Assembly: GCF_963678975.1 (NCBI RefSeq)
Contig: NC_089275.1
Span: 32,115,977-32,179,976 of the forward strand
Origin: Dysidea avara
Lineage: Eukaryota; Porifera; Demospongiae; Dictyoceratida; Dysideidae
Reading direction: 5' to 3'
Length of the DNA stretch: 64,000 bases
In this document: positions 1-11,429 of the stretch, in pieces
Position numbering within the stretch: position 1 is the stretch's first letter
Layout: every line of letters starts with the position of its first letter
Translations under genes and position numbers: made by a program
Notes under the pieces: model-generated
Told to the model about the DNA's origin: nothing
The model's input: the letters and a program-made list of their open reading frames with translations, nothing else
Databases searched by the model: none

Positions 1-140
1 TACTGAACTGGCTACTCCATTTAATCTCGCCTCATTGTTCATGTGTACATACTATGTGTGTGCATGTTGCTCCATTCTACCCAGCTGTTAAATGGGGACC
101 TGGTGTCAACTGGAGAAGCGGCCCACCCAGCTGTATAACA
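1..140. other. Unassigned flank of satellite
   Basis: AT-moderate sequence immediately before the tandem array. I see no open frame, no repeat homologous to anything else in the window and no RNA gene. Confidence 0.4.
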
Positions 141-2315
141 GAGATCAGTTACACACAAATCAACCTGTAGAGAGTTCAGCTAAAACAAATCAACCTGCAG
201 AGAGATCAGCTACAAACATATCACCTTATAGACAGTTCAGCTACAAACAAATTACCCTGTAGAGAGATCGACTACAAACAAATCAACTTACAGAGAGATC
301 AGCTACACACAAATCAACTTGTAGAGAGATCAGCTAGAAACAAATCACCCTGTAGAGAGATCAGCTACAAACAAATCAGCTTGTAGAGAGATCAGTTACA
401 CACAAATCAACTTGTAGAGAGATAAGCTAGAAACAGATCACCCTGAAGAGAGGTCAGCTACAAAAAATCACCCTGTAGAGAGATCAGCTAGAAACAAATC
501 ACCCTGTAGAGAGTTCAGCTACAAACAAATGAATGTGCAGAGAGATCAACTACAAACAAATCACCCTGTAGAGAGATAATCTAGGAACTAGACACAATGT
601 AAGGAGTTCAGCTACAAGCAATACACCCTGTTGAGATTTCAGCTACAAACAAATCAACCTGTAGAGCGATCAGCTAGAAACAAATCACCCTGAAGAGAGG
701 TCAGCTACAAAAAATCACCTTGTAGAGAGATCAGCTAGAAACAAATCACCCTGTAGAGACTTCAGCTAGAAACAAATCAACCTGCAGAGAGATCAGCTAC
801 AAACAAATCACCCTGTAGAGAGTTCAGCTAAAACAAATCAACCTGCAGAGAGATCAGCTACAAACAAATCACCTTATAGACAGTTCAGCTACAAACAGAT
901 TACCCTGTAGAGAGATCGACTACAAACAAATCAACTTGCAGAGAGATCAGCTACAAAACATCACCCTGTAGAGAGATCAGCTAGAAACAAACCACCCTGT
1001 AGAGACTTCAGCTACAAACAAATCAACCTGCAGAGAGATCAGCTACAAACAAATCACCCTGTAGAGAGATCAGCTAGAAACTAGACACAATGTAAGGAGT
1101 TCAGCTACAAGCAAATCACCCTTTAGAAGAGTTCAGCTACAAACAAATCAACCTGCAGAGAGATCAGCCTCAAACAAATTACCGTGTAGAGAATTCAACA
1201 ACAAACAAATCGCCCTGTAGAGGGATCAGCTAGAAGAAGTTACCTTGTAGAGAGTTCAGCTACAAAGAAACCATCATGTAGAGAGTTCAGCTACAAAGAA
1301 AGCACCATGTAGAGAATTCAACAACAAACAAATCGCCCTGTAGAGGGATCAGCTAGAAGAAGTTACCTTGTAGAGAGTTCAGCTACAAAGAAACCATCAT
1401 GTAGAGAGTTCAGCTACAAAGAAAGCACCATGTAGAGAATTCAACAACAAACAAATCGCCCTGTAGAGGGATCAGCTAGAAGAAGTTACCTTGTAGAGAG
1501 TTCAGCTACAAAGAAACCATCATGTAGAGAGTTCAGCTACAAAGAAATCACCACCTAAAGAGTTCAGCTGCAAACAAATCACCCTGTAGAGGGATCAGCT
1601 AAAAGAAGTCACCTTGTAGAGAGTTCAGCTACAAAGAAACCATCATGTAGAGAGTTCAGCTACAAAGAAAGCATCATGCAGAGAGTTTAGCTACAAACAA
1701 ATCACCTGTAGAGAGTTCAGCTAGAAGAAGTCACCTTGTAGAGAGTTCAGCTACAAAGAAACCGTCATGTAGAGAGTTCAGCTACAAAGAAAGCACCATG
1801 CAGAGAGTTTAGCAGCAAACAAATCACCTGTAGATAGTTCAGCTAGAAATAAATCACCCTGTAGAGAGATCAGCTAGAAGAGGTCACCTTGTAGATAGTT
1901 CAGCTACAAAGAAAGCACCATGCAGAGAGTTTAGCAGCAAACAAATCACCTGTAGATAGTTCAGCTAGAAATAAATCACCCTGTAGAGAGATCAGCTAGA
2001 AGAGGTCACCCTGTAGAGAGTTCAGCTGCAAAGAAACCATCATGTGGAGAGTTCAGCTACAAAGAAATCACCCTGTAGAGAGTTCAGCTAGAAGACGTCA
2101 CCTTGTAGAGAGTTCAGCTACAAAGAAACCATCATGTAGAGAGTTTAGCTGCAAACAAATAACCTGTAGAGAGTTCAGCTAGAAACAAATCACCCTGTAG
2201 AGAAATCAGCTAGAAGAATTTATCTTGTAGAGAGTTCAGCTACAAAGAAACCATCCTGTATATAGTTCAGCTATATTTTAAGTCACCCAGTAGAGAGATC
2301 AGCTGCTAAAAAATA
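141..2315. repeat. 31-bp-unit satellite, about 70 copies
   Basis: A tandem array of a roughly 31-bp unit with the core TCAGCTACAAACAAATCACC followed by CTGTAGAGAGTT. Units diverge, with several recurring variants (endings AGAGAGAT or AGAGAGTT; cores ACAAACAAATC, AGAAACAAATC, ACAAAGAAACC). Between about 1198 and 1566 a four-unit block of 123 bp is repeated in higher order, with starts at 1198, 1321 and 1444. The array runs directly into an AT-rich spacer and then the foldback at 2521. The same array-spacer-foldback order occurs inverted at 49357-50900, so the satellite is part of a mobile unit. It is not a CRISPR array: there are no unique spacers and the context is eukaryotic. Confidence 0.9.
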
Positions 2316-2520
2316 TCCTGTGGGGAATAATGGGCATGTAATAAATATATGTATATAATTTGTATAATTACTAATAAAATCAAAAGTAATTGAAGTATTA
2401 AAAATCTTCTATAAGTTCTTTTCTGCTTCCTGTGGTAAATAAAAAACACATGGGTTAAAAAAGCCCCAAAGCCAGCCATAGGCTGGCTTTGCAGTATACA
2501 AATACAAAAAGAAGTGATAT
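2316..2520. repeat. Spacer of satellite-foldback composite
   Basis: AT-rich spacer joining the satellite to the foldback. Its reverse complement matches 49687-49885, including the stretches around TTTTTGTATTTGTATAC, AAAGCCAGCCTATGG and TTACCACAGGAAG. The conserved junction shows that both copies descend from one composite element. Confidence 0.75.
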
Positions 2521-2842
2521 CTAATCAAAAACAGCCAAGCTGTAAAAAAAGGTGTGGCCCCCAAAAAGGCCATGGTGAAAAAAGATGTGAAATCCAAGGT
2601 GGCGGCCAAGAAATGGCTGTGATGGTAGGTTAATGGTAAAAATTTTAATAACAACAATTCAGGTGAATTTTGTGCCACTTGGTCTTGGCATCAAATTCAC
2701 CTGAATTGTCGTTATTAAAATTTTTACCATTAACCTACCATCACAGCCATTTCTTGGCCGCCACCTTGGAATTCACATCTTTTTTCACCATGGCCTTTTT
2801 GGGGGCCGCACCTTTTTTTACAGCTTGGCTGTTTTTGATTAG
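2521..2842. mobile_element. Foldback (palindromic) element, copy A
   Basis: An almost perfect inverted repeat centred near 2681. The left arm opens with CTAATCAAAAACAGCCAAGC and the right arm closes with its complement. Arms are about 150 bp with a short AT loop. Translations of the two arms mirror each other, so the small open frames here are palindrome artefacts. The termini carry the ACAGC..GCTGTAAAAAAAGG motif shared with the foldbacks at 3782, 12348 (one arm), 42189 and 49357. No transposase is encoded, so it would be non-autonomous. Confidence 0.85.
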
Positions 2843-3781
2843 ATTTTCTGTACATGGAAAGAAACTACATTGATTTCTTTGTCGTTCATGGTTATCTGCT
2901 GTGAATAGGATGAAAGATTCCTGAGTTATAGGGCCGTGAAGTTAGAAAAGCTACCAGACAAAGCTTTTAACAGCTGATATTTGTAAGTTCAGAGTTATAA
3001 AATTAATCATTCAAGAATGCCAACAAATCTTAACAATAAGCTTTGTTGTGAATCGCTTTGCAGGAAAGTGCTGAATCAACATGATGTCCAACTAAGTTAA
3101 CAGCATGTTCAGCAAGCCCAGTTACACTGTCTAGGTGATTGTAATACTTGTTCTTGTAATGTACTTCTAGTAAACAAGGAAAACAAGTAGCTGCCTGTGT
3201 ATTTCATCTTGAAAAAACATTTTCATCATAATGCTTTACTGGCTCATAACTCACTATTGGCTTAACGCATTTACAGCAGACAAACATCACAGGGTGTAGA
3301 AATCAATGTAGTTTACACTGCTGCTTAAAAAACTCAGATACCTCCTTTAGATTCTAGGTGATGATAGATTTTGTGTCCATGCTTGTCCGTTTCCCAATGG
3401 TTTCTGTACATTTTTATACCTTACCACAGCATCCAGTGGTTGCACAAATGTAACTAAAAGATCAATTAAAATACTTTCCCTTACATGCAACTGGACTATT
3501 TTACAATTTCTCTGATGTGTCACCCTAATACAGTCAGTAATTGTCAAACGCTTACATAATTAAACATGTTAGACCACTTCAACTTAATGACAGAATTAGG
3601 AAAGAAAGAAAAACTAGTGAAGAAAGAGATGCAAGGTATATAATTGTATCACTTTACAACTCCGGCATGGTGAAGAGTGCAGTGGTAGTTAGCTACCTAT
3701 AATTGTATTGTATGTTCCACAAATTTATCATATATAAGTACAAGTTCACTGCTAATTTTAAAACATTGATAGGTATTGAAT
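2843..3781. other. Non-coding stretch
   Basis: About 0.9 kb of AT-rich sequence. Only short open frames without recognisable domains are present. I see nothing else in it. Confidence 0.4.
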
Positions 3782-4563
3782 ATTCACCCCAAAAACACCT
3801 TCGCTGTAAAAAAGGTGCATCCAAGAAACTCAAAATACCTGGAACTAATGCAAAAACAACTCAGCTGAAGAGAAAAATAACTGGTAACTTAAAGAGCTGT
3901 TATCTGGAGTGGCCAAGAATACAACTAACTACAATTACTAAAGTGTTAATCCATGCAAACACCTTGGCTATAAAACAGATGCATACAATACATGAATTAA
4001 AGTAACTGGCAATTGAAACAGCTGATATCTGAAGCAGCCCAGAATGAATGTTCATATACAACTAATTGAAAATTTTAACACTGAACCTTTATCATTCAGC
4101 TGTGTTCTATATTCACTATTGCTGCATCCTTAAGTGATTTCTTTTAACTCTAATTAGCTGGTAATTTTAATAGTCAGTGTACATGTATACAGCAAAAAAA
4201 GGCAGCCAAATTACCAGCCAATTAGAGTTAATAGAAATCTATTTAGGATGCAGCAAGAGTGAATGTAGAACACAGTTGAAAGATAAAGGTTCAGTGTTAC
4301 ACTTTTATTAGTTGTATATCAACATTCATTCTTGGCTGCTTCAGATATCAGCTGTTTCAATTGCCAGTTACTTTCCTGCTTACAGCCAAGGTGTTCTTGC
4401 ATGGAAGAAAAAACTTTGGTTATTATATAGTTAGTTGTATTAAGATTGATTCTTGGCCACTCTAGATATCAGCTCTTTTTTTCATGAGGTCCTTTTTTAC
4501 ATTGGGTTACAAGTACTTGTAGTTTCTTGGATGCATACAGCGAAGGTGTTTTTGGGGTGGATT
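3782..4563. mobile_element. Foldback element, copy B (imperfect arms)
   Basis: A long imperfect palindrome centred near 4175. The left end CACCCCAAAAACACCTTCGC is mirrored by the right end near 4540-4563. Internal blocks around ATATCAGCTGTTTCAATTGCC, CATTCATTCTTGG and GGATGCAGCAA are also mirrored. It shares the terminal GCTGTAAAAAAGGTG motif with the other foldbacks. Its inner part is nearly identical to 12348-12847. The 100-codon open frame at 3703-4005 lies in the left arm and is not a gene. Confidence 0.8.
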
Positions 4564-5480
4564 TGTATAAAAATTATACTGATCACAGACTAAAAGTTAA
4601 GTTACATGGCTACAATTAGTCTTGATCATCTGGCAGAAGTGAATGTCACTACAGCAATTTCAGAAAGCACATAAGCAATAAGAAGCAGAAGAATGGAGTG
4701 CCTGATCATGAAGCAGAAACCATAGAGTATAATAATTATAATAATACTAGTAGCCAAAGTAGTCCAATCCATGGATCAGGTGTATTGTTTGTTTATAATT
4801 AGCTGCCTTGTTATAGCAAGATATTATACAGTCACACTATGCTTTGGTGCTTATATAATTATAAGGTTATATATATATATAACAAATTGTCACTAACATT
4901 AGAAACATGTATTATACTAACTGTAATGTGTGAAGACATCATTTGCTTAACATCATTTTTAACCACGTACCTCTACATTCATATTATACCCCTTGGCAAA
5001 ATAAAATGTTTGGCGAGTTACTTATGTTTGTGTCCAGCTCAGCCCCCTGCCCCCATTAGACCTTTTGTACTGTAATAGAACATCCAAAACAAGCTTCATT
5101 AAAACTTTTCTAGAATTCTTAAATTCTAGAGTGTATATATGCAAGTGCAGATGCATTTAGACTTTCCATTTTCAATGTCATAGATGCAATTTGACCATGA
5201 GCACTTTCAGGATAGTAGTACTGTTTGACTTCTACCTATAGGAATGTAATTGTGTGAAAAGTCAGCTCACCACAAGTGAACTGCCATTCTGTGGCCCTCT
5301 AATTAAATAGCATAACCCCAAAATAGCCTGTTTTGCAACTAAGCATTAAAGGTAGTTTATCCCCATTCACTGTATACTCCTCTGGTTTAAGACATTACCC
5401 GAACCTTCTGTGCACCTACCAAGCCTCCTAGACACTGGAGATAAAAGCAAGGAGCAATATTAATGTATTAGATGATTTAG
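4564..5480. other. Non-coding stretch
   Basis: AT-rich sequence with a short TA microsatellite near 4870. A 78-codon open frame around 4839-5075 is low-complexity and unsupported. No feature recognised. Confidence 0.35.
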
Positions 5481-5484
5481 ATCT

Positions 5485-6890
5485 GCTGTACAACAACTTT
5501 TGTCAGTTGCAAATACAGTTCAGGAAGCCTTAACTGCAAACAAAAGTGTTCATGTAATTTACCTTGATTTCAAGAAGGCTTTCGACTCAGTTTCACACAA
5601 CAAGCTACTATCAAAATTGTGGTCTTTTGGGATCAAGCGTAACCTCTGGAACTGCCAACCTTGGATCGAGGAGACAGTGTGTGTGTATTAATGACACTCT
5701 ATCAAGTATGGTGCCTGTTCTCTCGGGAGTTCCTCAGGGAAGCATACTCGGCCTGCTTCTGTTTGCAGCTTTTATCAATGACCTACCATCGTATGTCACA
5801 CTAGCCTTATTATTTTTATTTGCTGATGACCCTAAATGTTTTAAGATCGTATCAAATCCTACCGACATCATCTCCCTACAAAATGCACTTAACCAAGCAT
5901 TTAACTGGAGCATTACTAATGACCTACTTTTCAATGAATCTAAGTTTCTCTACATTCACTTTGGAAAGGATTGTGGTTCACATAACTTCACCATAAATGG
6001 AACACCCATTGTAAGACCCAACTGTGCAAAAGATTTAGGAGTTCACATATCATCATTTTTAAAATCCTTGACCCATAGTGAAATTATTGTTTCCAATGCC
6101 TACAAAATTTTAGGATTAATCCAAAGAACCTTATCAACGCTTCTACTAGCCAAAAAACTACTAAATCTCACACTAGTGTGATCACGATTGACATACTTAG
6201 CCAATTATGGAGACATTACTTACTAAAAAACATCTCTATCCTGGAAAGAGTTCAAAGGAGGGTAACAAAGTATATATTAAATGACTATCACTCACCCTAC
6301 AAAACTAGACTAATGCAACTCAATATCCTCCCTTTAATGTACCAATACGAATTGAGTGACTTTTTTCATAAAATCCTACAAATCTCCCTACCCTACTTCA
6401 ACATTAACAACTACATATCAATGAAAGCATCAGTGTCCACAAGATCATCATCATCAGGCAAGTTAGCCCATCATATTTCCACAACCAATTCAAACTGTCA
6501 TTTTTTATTTGCCGACTACCAAGATTATGGAACTCTTTACCCTTGATTGACCTAAATCTACCTTATGTGACAATAAAAAAACAACTCACCTAATTTTTAT
6601 GGCATCACTTTTTAAACAATTTTAACTCCAATAATACTTGTATATTTTCATTTTGCTATCTGTTCTTTCCAACAACACACACACACACCATTCCTTTTTA
6701 CTCGACATGTAACTAAGTAGTATATTTTAATTAGGTAGTTAGTATTTGTAATTAGCTACTAGCGGTTCGTGCCTTTAACTATCAGCCACCCTACTCTAAT
6801 CACTAATTGTCATTATCAGTCTTGTAACCAACTATATTAGTACATGTACAGTGTGGTTGTAAAACTAATAAATAATTAATAATAATATTA
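5485..6890 (+). pseudogene. Decayed non-LTR retrotransposon (LINE) RT
   Basis: Remnant of a LINE reverse transcriptase, 5'-truncated near 5485. Frame 1 (5500-5650) carries the RT block [17 protein letters not shown] frameshift near 5650 moves to a second frame carrying LSGVPQGSILG and a degenerate catalytic box FADD at about 5817. A further break near 6178 leads to the thumb/C-terminal motif LERVQRRVTKYIL. The 3' UTR ends in an AATAA-type simple tail at 6866-6890. The PQGS/FADD arrangement and this tail fit the CR1/Jockey supergroup. It is inactive because of at least two frameshifts and the 5' truncation. Confidence 0.85.
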
Positions 6891-7120
6891 TAGTCCTACA
6901 TTAACTTCAAGCTTATCACTATGATCATGATGTCTATTGCAAGACTTACAACTGATATGTATAAAAATATTTGAATTTTGTTTGCATTTTGTTGAGAGAA
7001 ACCAAAATGGATTTTACAACTACTGTAACAGCTTGACAGGAAAAATACACTGGCCTAATACAATAGCACTGTTCCAACTAAAACTAAAGCAGTTCATAGT
7101 ACAAAATGTTTCTTGGTCAG

Positions 7121-9307
7121 CTAGTAGTAAGGTATTCCAGCCATTCCGCTTGACTCTATTCCACAATTGTTGTAACCTCTGAGTATCTTGAAAAAACCTA
7201 TGGAAATAAATGAGTACAGGGCATCAATTAATGCTTGAAATTCAATCACTCACCATGATCACCCCAAGTAGCTCCCCAAGAATTGGAAACAAGCCTGTGA
7301 ACAACAAGCTACTTAATAATAATTATAATGGTACACATCTTACCAGTATGGAACATTTCCTTCATAACCCCATCCAAATACTTTAACTGCATGATAACCA
7401 ATGAATTTTCCATATGCATACTTGTAGACACCTGGGAAAGTGATGTACAGGGATCATGCCTATAGATAGTCAATTCATTATTCAGCTCAAACTTACCACT
7501 CTTGTATGACACAAAATCTTCATACACCTTATATGTCAGTGTCACAGATCCACGTAAATAAATTTCTGATGCAATGGCAGCCCAGTTCGGAGGTACTTTA
7601 TAATATGAGTATCCATAGTGCTTGTCCTTTGACACTGTATACGGATATCCTACAACATAAGGAGATCCATCGCATTACATAAGACCAGGTTGATTGTATT
7701 AGGATCACATAATATTATGCATTTTGTTAATCTGCTTTGGTATAATGCATTGACCAAAAACTACAAAATAATGGGAAAAATAAAAATTATAGTAGGGCTG
7801 AGTGACATAAAAGGAAACCATTATTGTATATGGATGTTAATGGCCAAACATTTAGTTAGGTAATCCATTAATTATATTTAGGCTTCTTAATTGTCATGTA
7901 GGTTTTCAATCTCTTTGAAAACAGCATCTATTTTTGCAATAATTATCATTGAATTTTGGCCTACCTAACTTCTATTAGAATTTGTCTGCGTGCTGTGTAT
8001 TGGCCAGCATTGGGGCTGATGTTTAAGGTCATATTATACTTTAGTATTTTCAGGGCTATTAACATGCATACCACCAAACCAATGAGCAATACAATATGTC
8101 TAGATAGATTATTAATGCATCAGTTCTCACTGTTTTGTGCTAAGTGGTATTTAACTAAGAAATATCACCAAAACCTTGTAACAAGTTTTTAAGTGTGTGT
8201 AGGAACATATATTTCTACTAAAGATGAAAATCACCTGATCGGCAAGAAGTAGAACATGGTGGTGTGTAGGAAGTTTGCTTATCATGACAGTCTGGCACTG
8301 ACAGAGTGTCGTTTGATTTTGCATGTGAGCAATCCTTTATGGTGTATGGCTGACAACCATAGTTGCTGCCATATTGACCTCCAGTAGGCAAACCATATCT
8401 TCGCCAACAATCACTAGTAAATGATCATTATGCACTATGGTTCATATTACCTTATAATTGCTTACTATGCTGTTGAAAGTTGGGCTCCTCCACAGCTATA
8501 AAAGAAAACATAATTATTTCTAAATATTAAAGTAAGATTTACAGTTACCCATTATAGCGATAAGCAGGTGCACAACAAGTAGTCAGAAATTGAGCTGACA
8601 ATTGGAGTTGTTGTCCTTTATAAATACAGTGACGATCATTAATAGCAGATGAGCTTCCAAATGCCTAACAATGATAAATGAAATTAGCATGGAGTTAATA
8701 CATAATTATGTGAGAAAAAGGTCTTCCACATACATCCAATTCTATGTACTTGGAAATACCGAAAGCCCTTGAATTTTCTTCATCTATTACGATATGTTGG
8801 TGCTCTCTACTGACCAAATTTTAAGTCAATAGTCTTTCCAATTGAACGTTATGAATCATCAAAGTTAACAAATTGGATGTGTGTGGGGACTTTTTTTTGC
8901 AAATCCAGTCACATATTGTATAGGTTAAATGACATAATAGCAGAACATTGAATAAGTCTCTCTGTACTTACCCAACAACTTCCACAATCATCCTGATCAC
9001 CAATTATATTAATAATACTTGTACATTGAGGCCATTTACTGCGGCAATCAAAACTGGATGGAAGCGCATCGATATCCAAGAGTGGAGGGTCACTATCAAA
9101 GCCTGGATCAAGAGGATCATTAGGAATTGGCTCCAAAGTCCCACACAAGTTCTTCACATCTTCTATTGACTTTCCAGGGAAGTTTTGTCCAGCTTTCCAG
9201 GTGGTATTGAGGCTTTCGATGTAATCAAAGAACTCCTGAGATAGTGTGTCAAATTCACACTGGCCATAAGCAGCAAGGGCAAGAAGTAACAGCAGCACTT
9301 GCAGCAT
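7121..9307 (-). CDS. Cathepsin B-like cysteine protease, 8 exons
   Basis: Complete spliced gene for a secreted papain-family (C1A) protease of 339 residues, the length typical of cathepsin B. Exons: 9307-8972, 8664-8549, 8495-8466, 8413-8235, 7649-7497, 7431-7344, 7294-7254, 7197-7121; every junction is GT-AG and the frame closes exactly at TAG. Residues 1-17 are a signal peptide. Residues 25-60 form the cathepsin B propeptide with NTTWKAGQNFPG. The mature part starts near LPSSFD (82). The active-site Cys lies in DCGSCW at the end of exon 1, the His in GYHAVKVFGWG and the Asn in NSWGATWG. Cathepsin B features include CGGAQ, YGCQPYTI and GFFKILRG..NCGIES. The start at 9307 is chosen because it gives the signal peptide and sits about 35 nt below the expected TSS. 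In the occluding loop the paired His is CSHAKS, with only one His. The role would be lysosomal or secreted digestion. Confidence 0.95.
8707..8915. mobile_element. MITE inside cathepsin B intron 1
   Basis: A ~210-bp element bounded by TATGTGAG and GTCACATA. Its internal sequence (CCAATTCTATG, CTGACCAAATTTTAAGTCA, GTGTGTGGGGAC, GCAAATCCAGTCACAT) matches the element at 40298-40531. It makes up most of intron 1, so this intron is largely transposon. A third fragment of the family is at 10150-10208. Confidence 0.7.
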
Positions 9308-9369
9308 ATTGATTGTACTCCCTTCAACTGCTTGCATTTGCGACTGTGCAGAGTGCTTAAGGTTTATTG

Positions 9370-9377
9370 CTTTTATA
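9370..9377 (-). promoter_or_regulatory. TATA box of cathepsin B-like gene
   Basis: TATAAAAG on the minus strand, 63 bp upstream of the chosen ATG. This places transcription start near 9340-9345 and leaves a short 5' UTR. An upstream in-frame ATG at 9403 lies before this box and is therefore unlikely to be the start. Confidence 0.55.
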
Positions 9378-9409
9378 GGCAATGATGGAAGACTGTGATA
9401 CATAACTGT

Positions 9410-9881
9410 GGCATAGTTGTGGTTGCATTTGCTTGCTTATCTACAAGCTTTTTATGGTCCATACAGCATGTATTAGTTACCAAGGAGATCATAAGGATTC
9501 ACCAAAGACATGTGTCGGGACATCAGCACATCACAGCAATAATAAATGTATACTGCAAACAAGTATATATTATGCAAATGTTATTTATGTTAAACATACA
9601 TGTATTTGTTTTGAAGGTATTCCTACATCCCAACATAGTCTTGTGGACAATACATCTTTTCTGTACCACTGTACGAAGACTGTGACTACTTTCAAGTTAA
9701 AGCAAGAGTTCATAATATAAATATATATATTATGTACTCTTGGTTAAAGTGATAGCCTGTGAACCATCTTAATGAAGGTATAATTATTAATCTTATGATC
9801 ATTTTCTTCAAAGCAGAAACAAATTTTAATGTTTTCTTTGTTATTAAAGACCATTACAACACTACTGTGGATTCCACCTAC
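9410..9881. other. Intergenic stretch upstream of cathepsin B gene
   Basis: AT-rich. The two overlapping short open frames near 9395-9720 have no domain and are not supported. Nothing else seen. Confidence 0.35.
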
Positions 9882-10131
9882 ATATGTGACTGGATTTTGG
9901 AAAATCACCCATATGGGCGTGCATGAAATAATTAGAATTTTCATGTTTAGTGTTTTGCTAATAAGAGCAGAGAACAGATTTGAAAATATTTCAAGAATTT
10001 TCTTGTAATTTAAGGTATTGAGAATGGCTTAAAACCATCAACAAGTAGATTTACACTATAATGTTTGTGATTAAATATTTTAGGTGTCAAATGCACCCAT
10101 ATGGGTGATTTTCCAAAATTCGGTCACATAT
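9882..10131. mobile_element. ATATGTGAC-end MITE, copy 1
   Basis: A ~250-bp element with ~38-bp imperfect terminal inverted repeats (ATATGTGAC, TGGATTTTGGAAAATC, CCCATATGGG). A second copy in the opposite orientation is at 36265-36522, sharing the interior around TTTCAAGAA, TTAAGGTATTGAGAATGG and AAAATATTTAGGTGTC. Confidence 0.8.
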
Positions 10132-10208
10132 GGAACACTAAGGTATGGTCTCCCAAGTTCATAGAACTGGCTGTGTGTGGAAGACCCCTTTTGCAAATCC
10201 AGTCACTA
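10132..10208. mobile_element. Terminal fragment of the intron-1 MITE family
   Basis: Directly abuts the previous MITE. Matches the distal end of the 8707-8915 / 40298-40531 family (TTCATAGAACTGG, GTGTGTGGAAGACC, GCAAATCCAGTCAC). Only one end is present. Confidence 0.55.
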
Positions 10209-10304
10209 CATTTATTTAAAGTTTTGGTATTAAAATTTTGTTGTCATTGATGCAGTTAGTTATAATGACTCCTCATATCATAGAAATGAAGAAACCATCC
10301 ATTT

Positions 10305-10456
10305 TCACAGTCACTTAATACCTGCAAGTACAGTATAATATTTCACAGTCACTTAATACCTGCAAGTACAGTATAATATTTCACAGTCACTTAATGCCTG
10401 CAAGTACAGTATAATATTTCACAGTCACTTAATACCTGCAAGTACAGTATAATATT
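10305..10456. repeat. 38-bp tandem repeat, 4 copies
   Basis: Four near-identical 38-bp units starting TCACAGTCACTTAATACC, at 10305, 10343, 10381 and 10419. A diverged single unit recurs at 10877-10915, on the other side of the cathepsin exon relic. This indicates a local duplication. Confidence 0.9.
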
Positions 10457-10629
10457 TCACAGATCATGAATTGATGTTGTTAATAGATACTTCCTTGCAT
10501 GAACACTGAGAATGTCAATGAGAAAAGTACTGCAAAATATACATTTTACGTGCAGCACTGTATGATTCAATCTAAAAGGTCCTAGAATAATAAAATAGTT
10601 ATGCATACATATGCATCTAAAAATATGGT

Positions 10630-10865
10630 GGGTCAAAGTGGAGGGTCACTATCTAAACTTGGATCAAGAGGATCATTAGGATCTGGCCCCAGAGTGCCAC
10701 AGAGGTACATACATCAAATGTTCTTCCCTTTTTCCAGGGAAGTTTTGTCCAGCTTTCCATGTGGTCACAGGTGTTAAGATTGTTGATGTAATCAAGAAAT
10801 TGTAAAATTCACACTGACCATAAGTAGCAATACCAAAAATTAATAGCAGTGATTGCAGCTAATCA
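10630..10865 (-). pseudogene. Cathepsin B exon 1 relic
   Basis: Degenerate minus-strand duplicate of exon 1 of the adjacent cathepsin B-like gene. Recognisable pieces include the end of the signal peptide with YGQCEF, WKAGQNFPG-like sequence spread over two frames, LCGTL and PNDPLDP. There are several frameshifts and a stop. No downstream exons are visible. It is flanked by copies of the same 38-bp repeat and by similar sequences (10493-10545 and 10956-11010), which fits a tandem segmental duplication that decayed. Confidence 0.85.
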
Positions 10866-11087
10866 AATGTACATCTTCACAGTCACTTACCTGCACGTAC
10901 AGTATAATGTTTCATATATCGATGTGATCATGAATTTATATTGCTATAGATACTTCCTTGATGTATGAATGCTGAGAATGTCGATTAGAGTGTGAACTGT
11001 ACTACAAAACATTTGTAAACCATTACACCCTTTCAAGATATCTATAACTCATAACTCCCCATGTCTCACTATATACTACAAAATGTA

Positions 11088-11302
11088 TATTCGTGCATTT
11101 GTGATAAACTCTAATGTGATGGGCATAAAGTATACTTTAGTGGGGTATGTAATGTAAGAGATGATAGTTCACATTTGCTATTTAATGAGGAAAATCTGAA
11201 ATATCATCTCCTACACATCACATACACCACAGGATGAGAGCATGCTATGTAAAGTACATTTAGAGCTATCACAGTTACACAAATACAAAAATATACACAT
11301 CC
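11088..11302. mobile_element. Hairpin MITE
   Basis: Imperfect palindrome of ~215 bp. Left blocks TGTATATTCGTGCATTTGTG and GGTATGTAATGTAAGAGATG are mirrored by ATCTCCTACACATCACATAC and CACAAATACAAAAATATACA. No coding content. Confidence 0.6.
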
Positions 11303-11429
11303 ATCTACATTGAAGCTTTACCACTTCATTTTGTTGTGCAACAGTTGTATGCTGAGAATGTTTCAAAGGTGTTACATTTTCACAGGACAAGTATGAGTGT
11401 TCAAGTCATGCCAGTGGGAAAGGCTATAT

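Noticed and set aside
141..2315. CRISPR-like regular repeats
   Set aside because: Units are contiguous and diverged with no unique spacers; eukaryotic satellite.
2409..2873. Paired open frames on both strands
   Set aside because: Same cause: arms of foldback copy A; a similar frame appears in copy C at 49516.
3703..4005. 100-codon open frame
   Set aside because: Lies in the left arm of a foldback and has no domain.
9395..9720. Two overlapping ~95-codon frames upstream of the protease gene
   Set aside because: No motif, overlapping frames, no splice context; just beyond the TATA box on the other strand.
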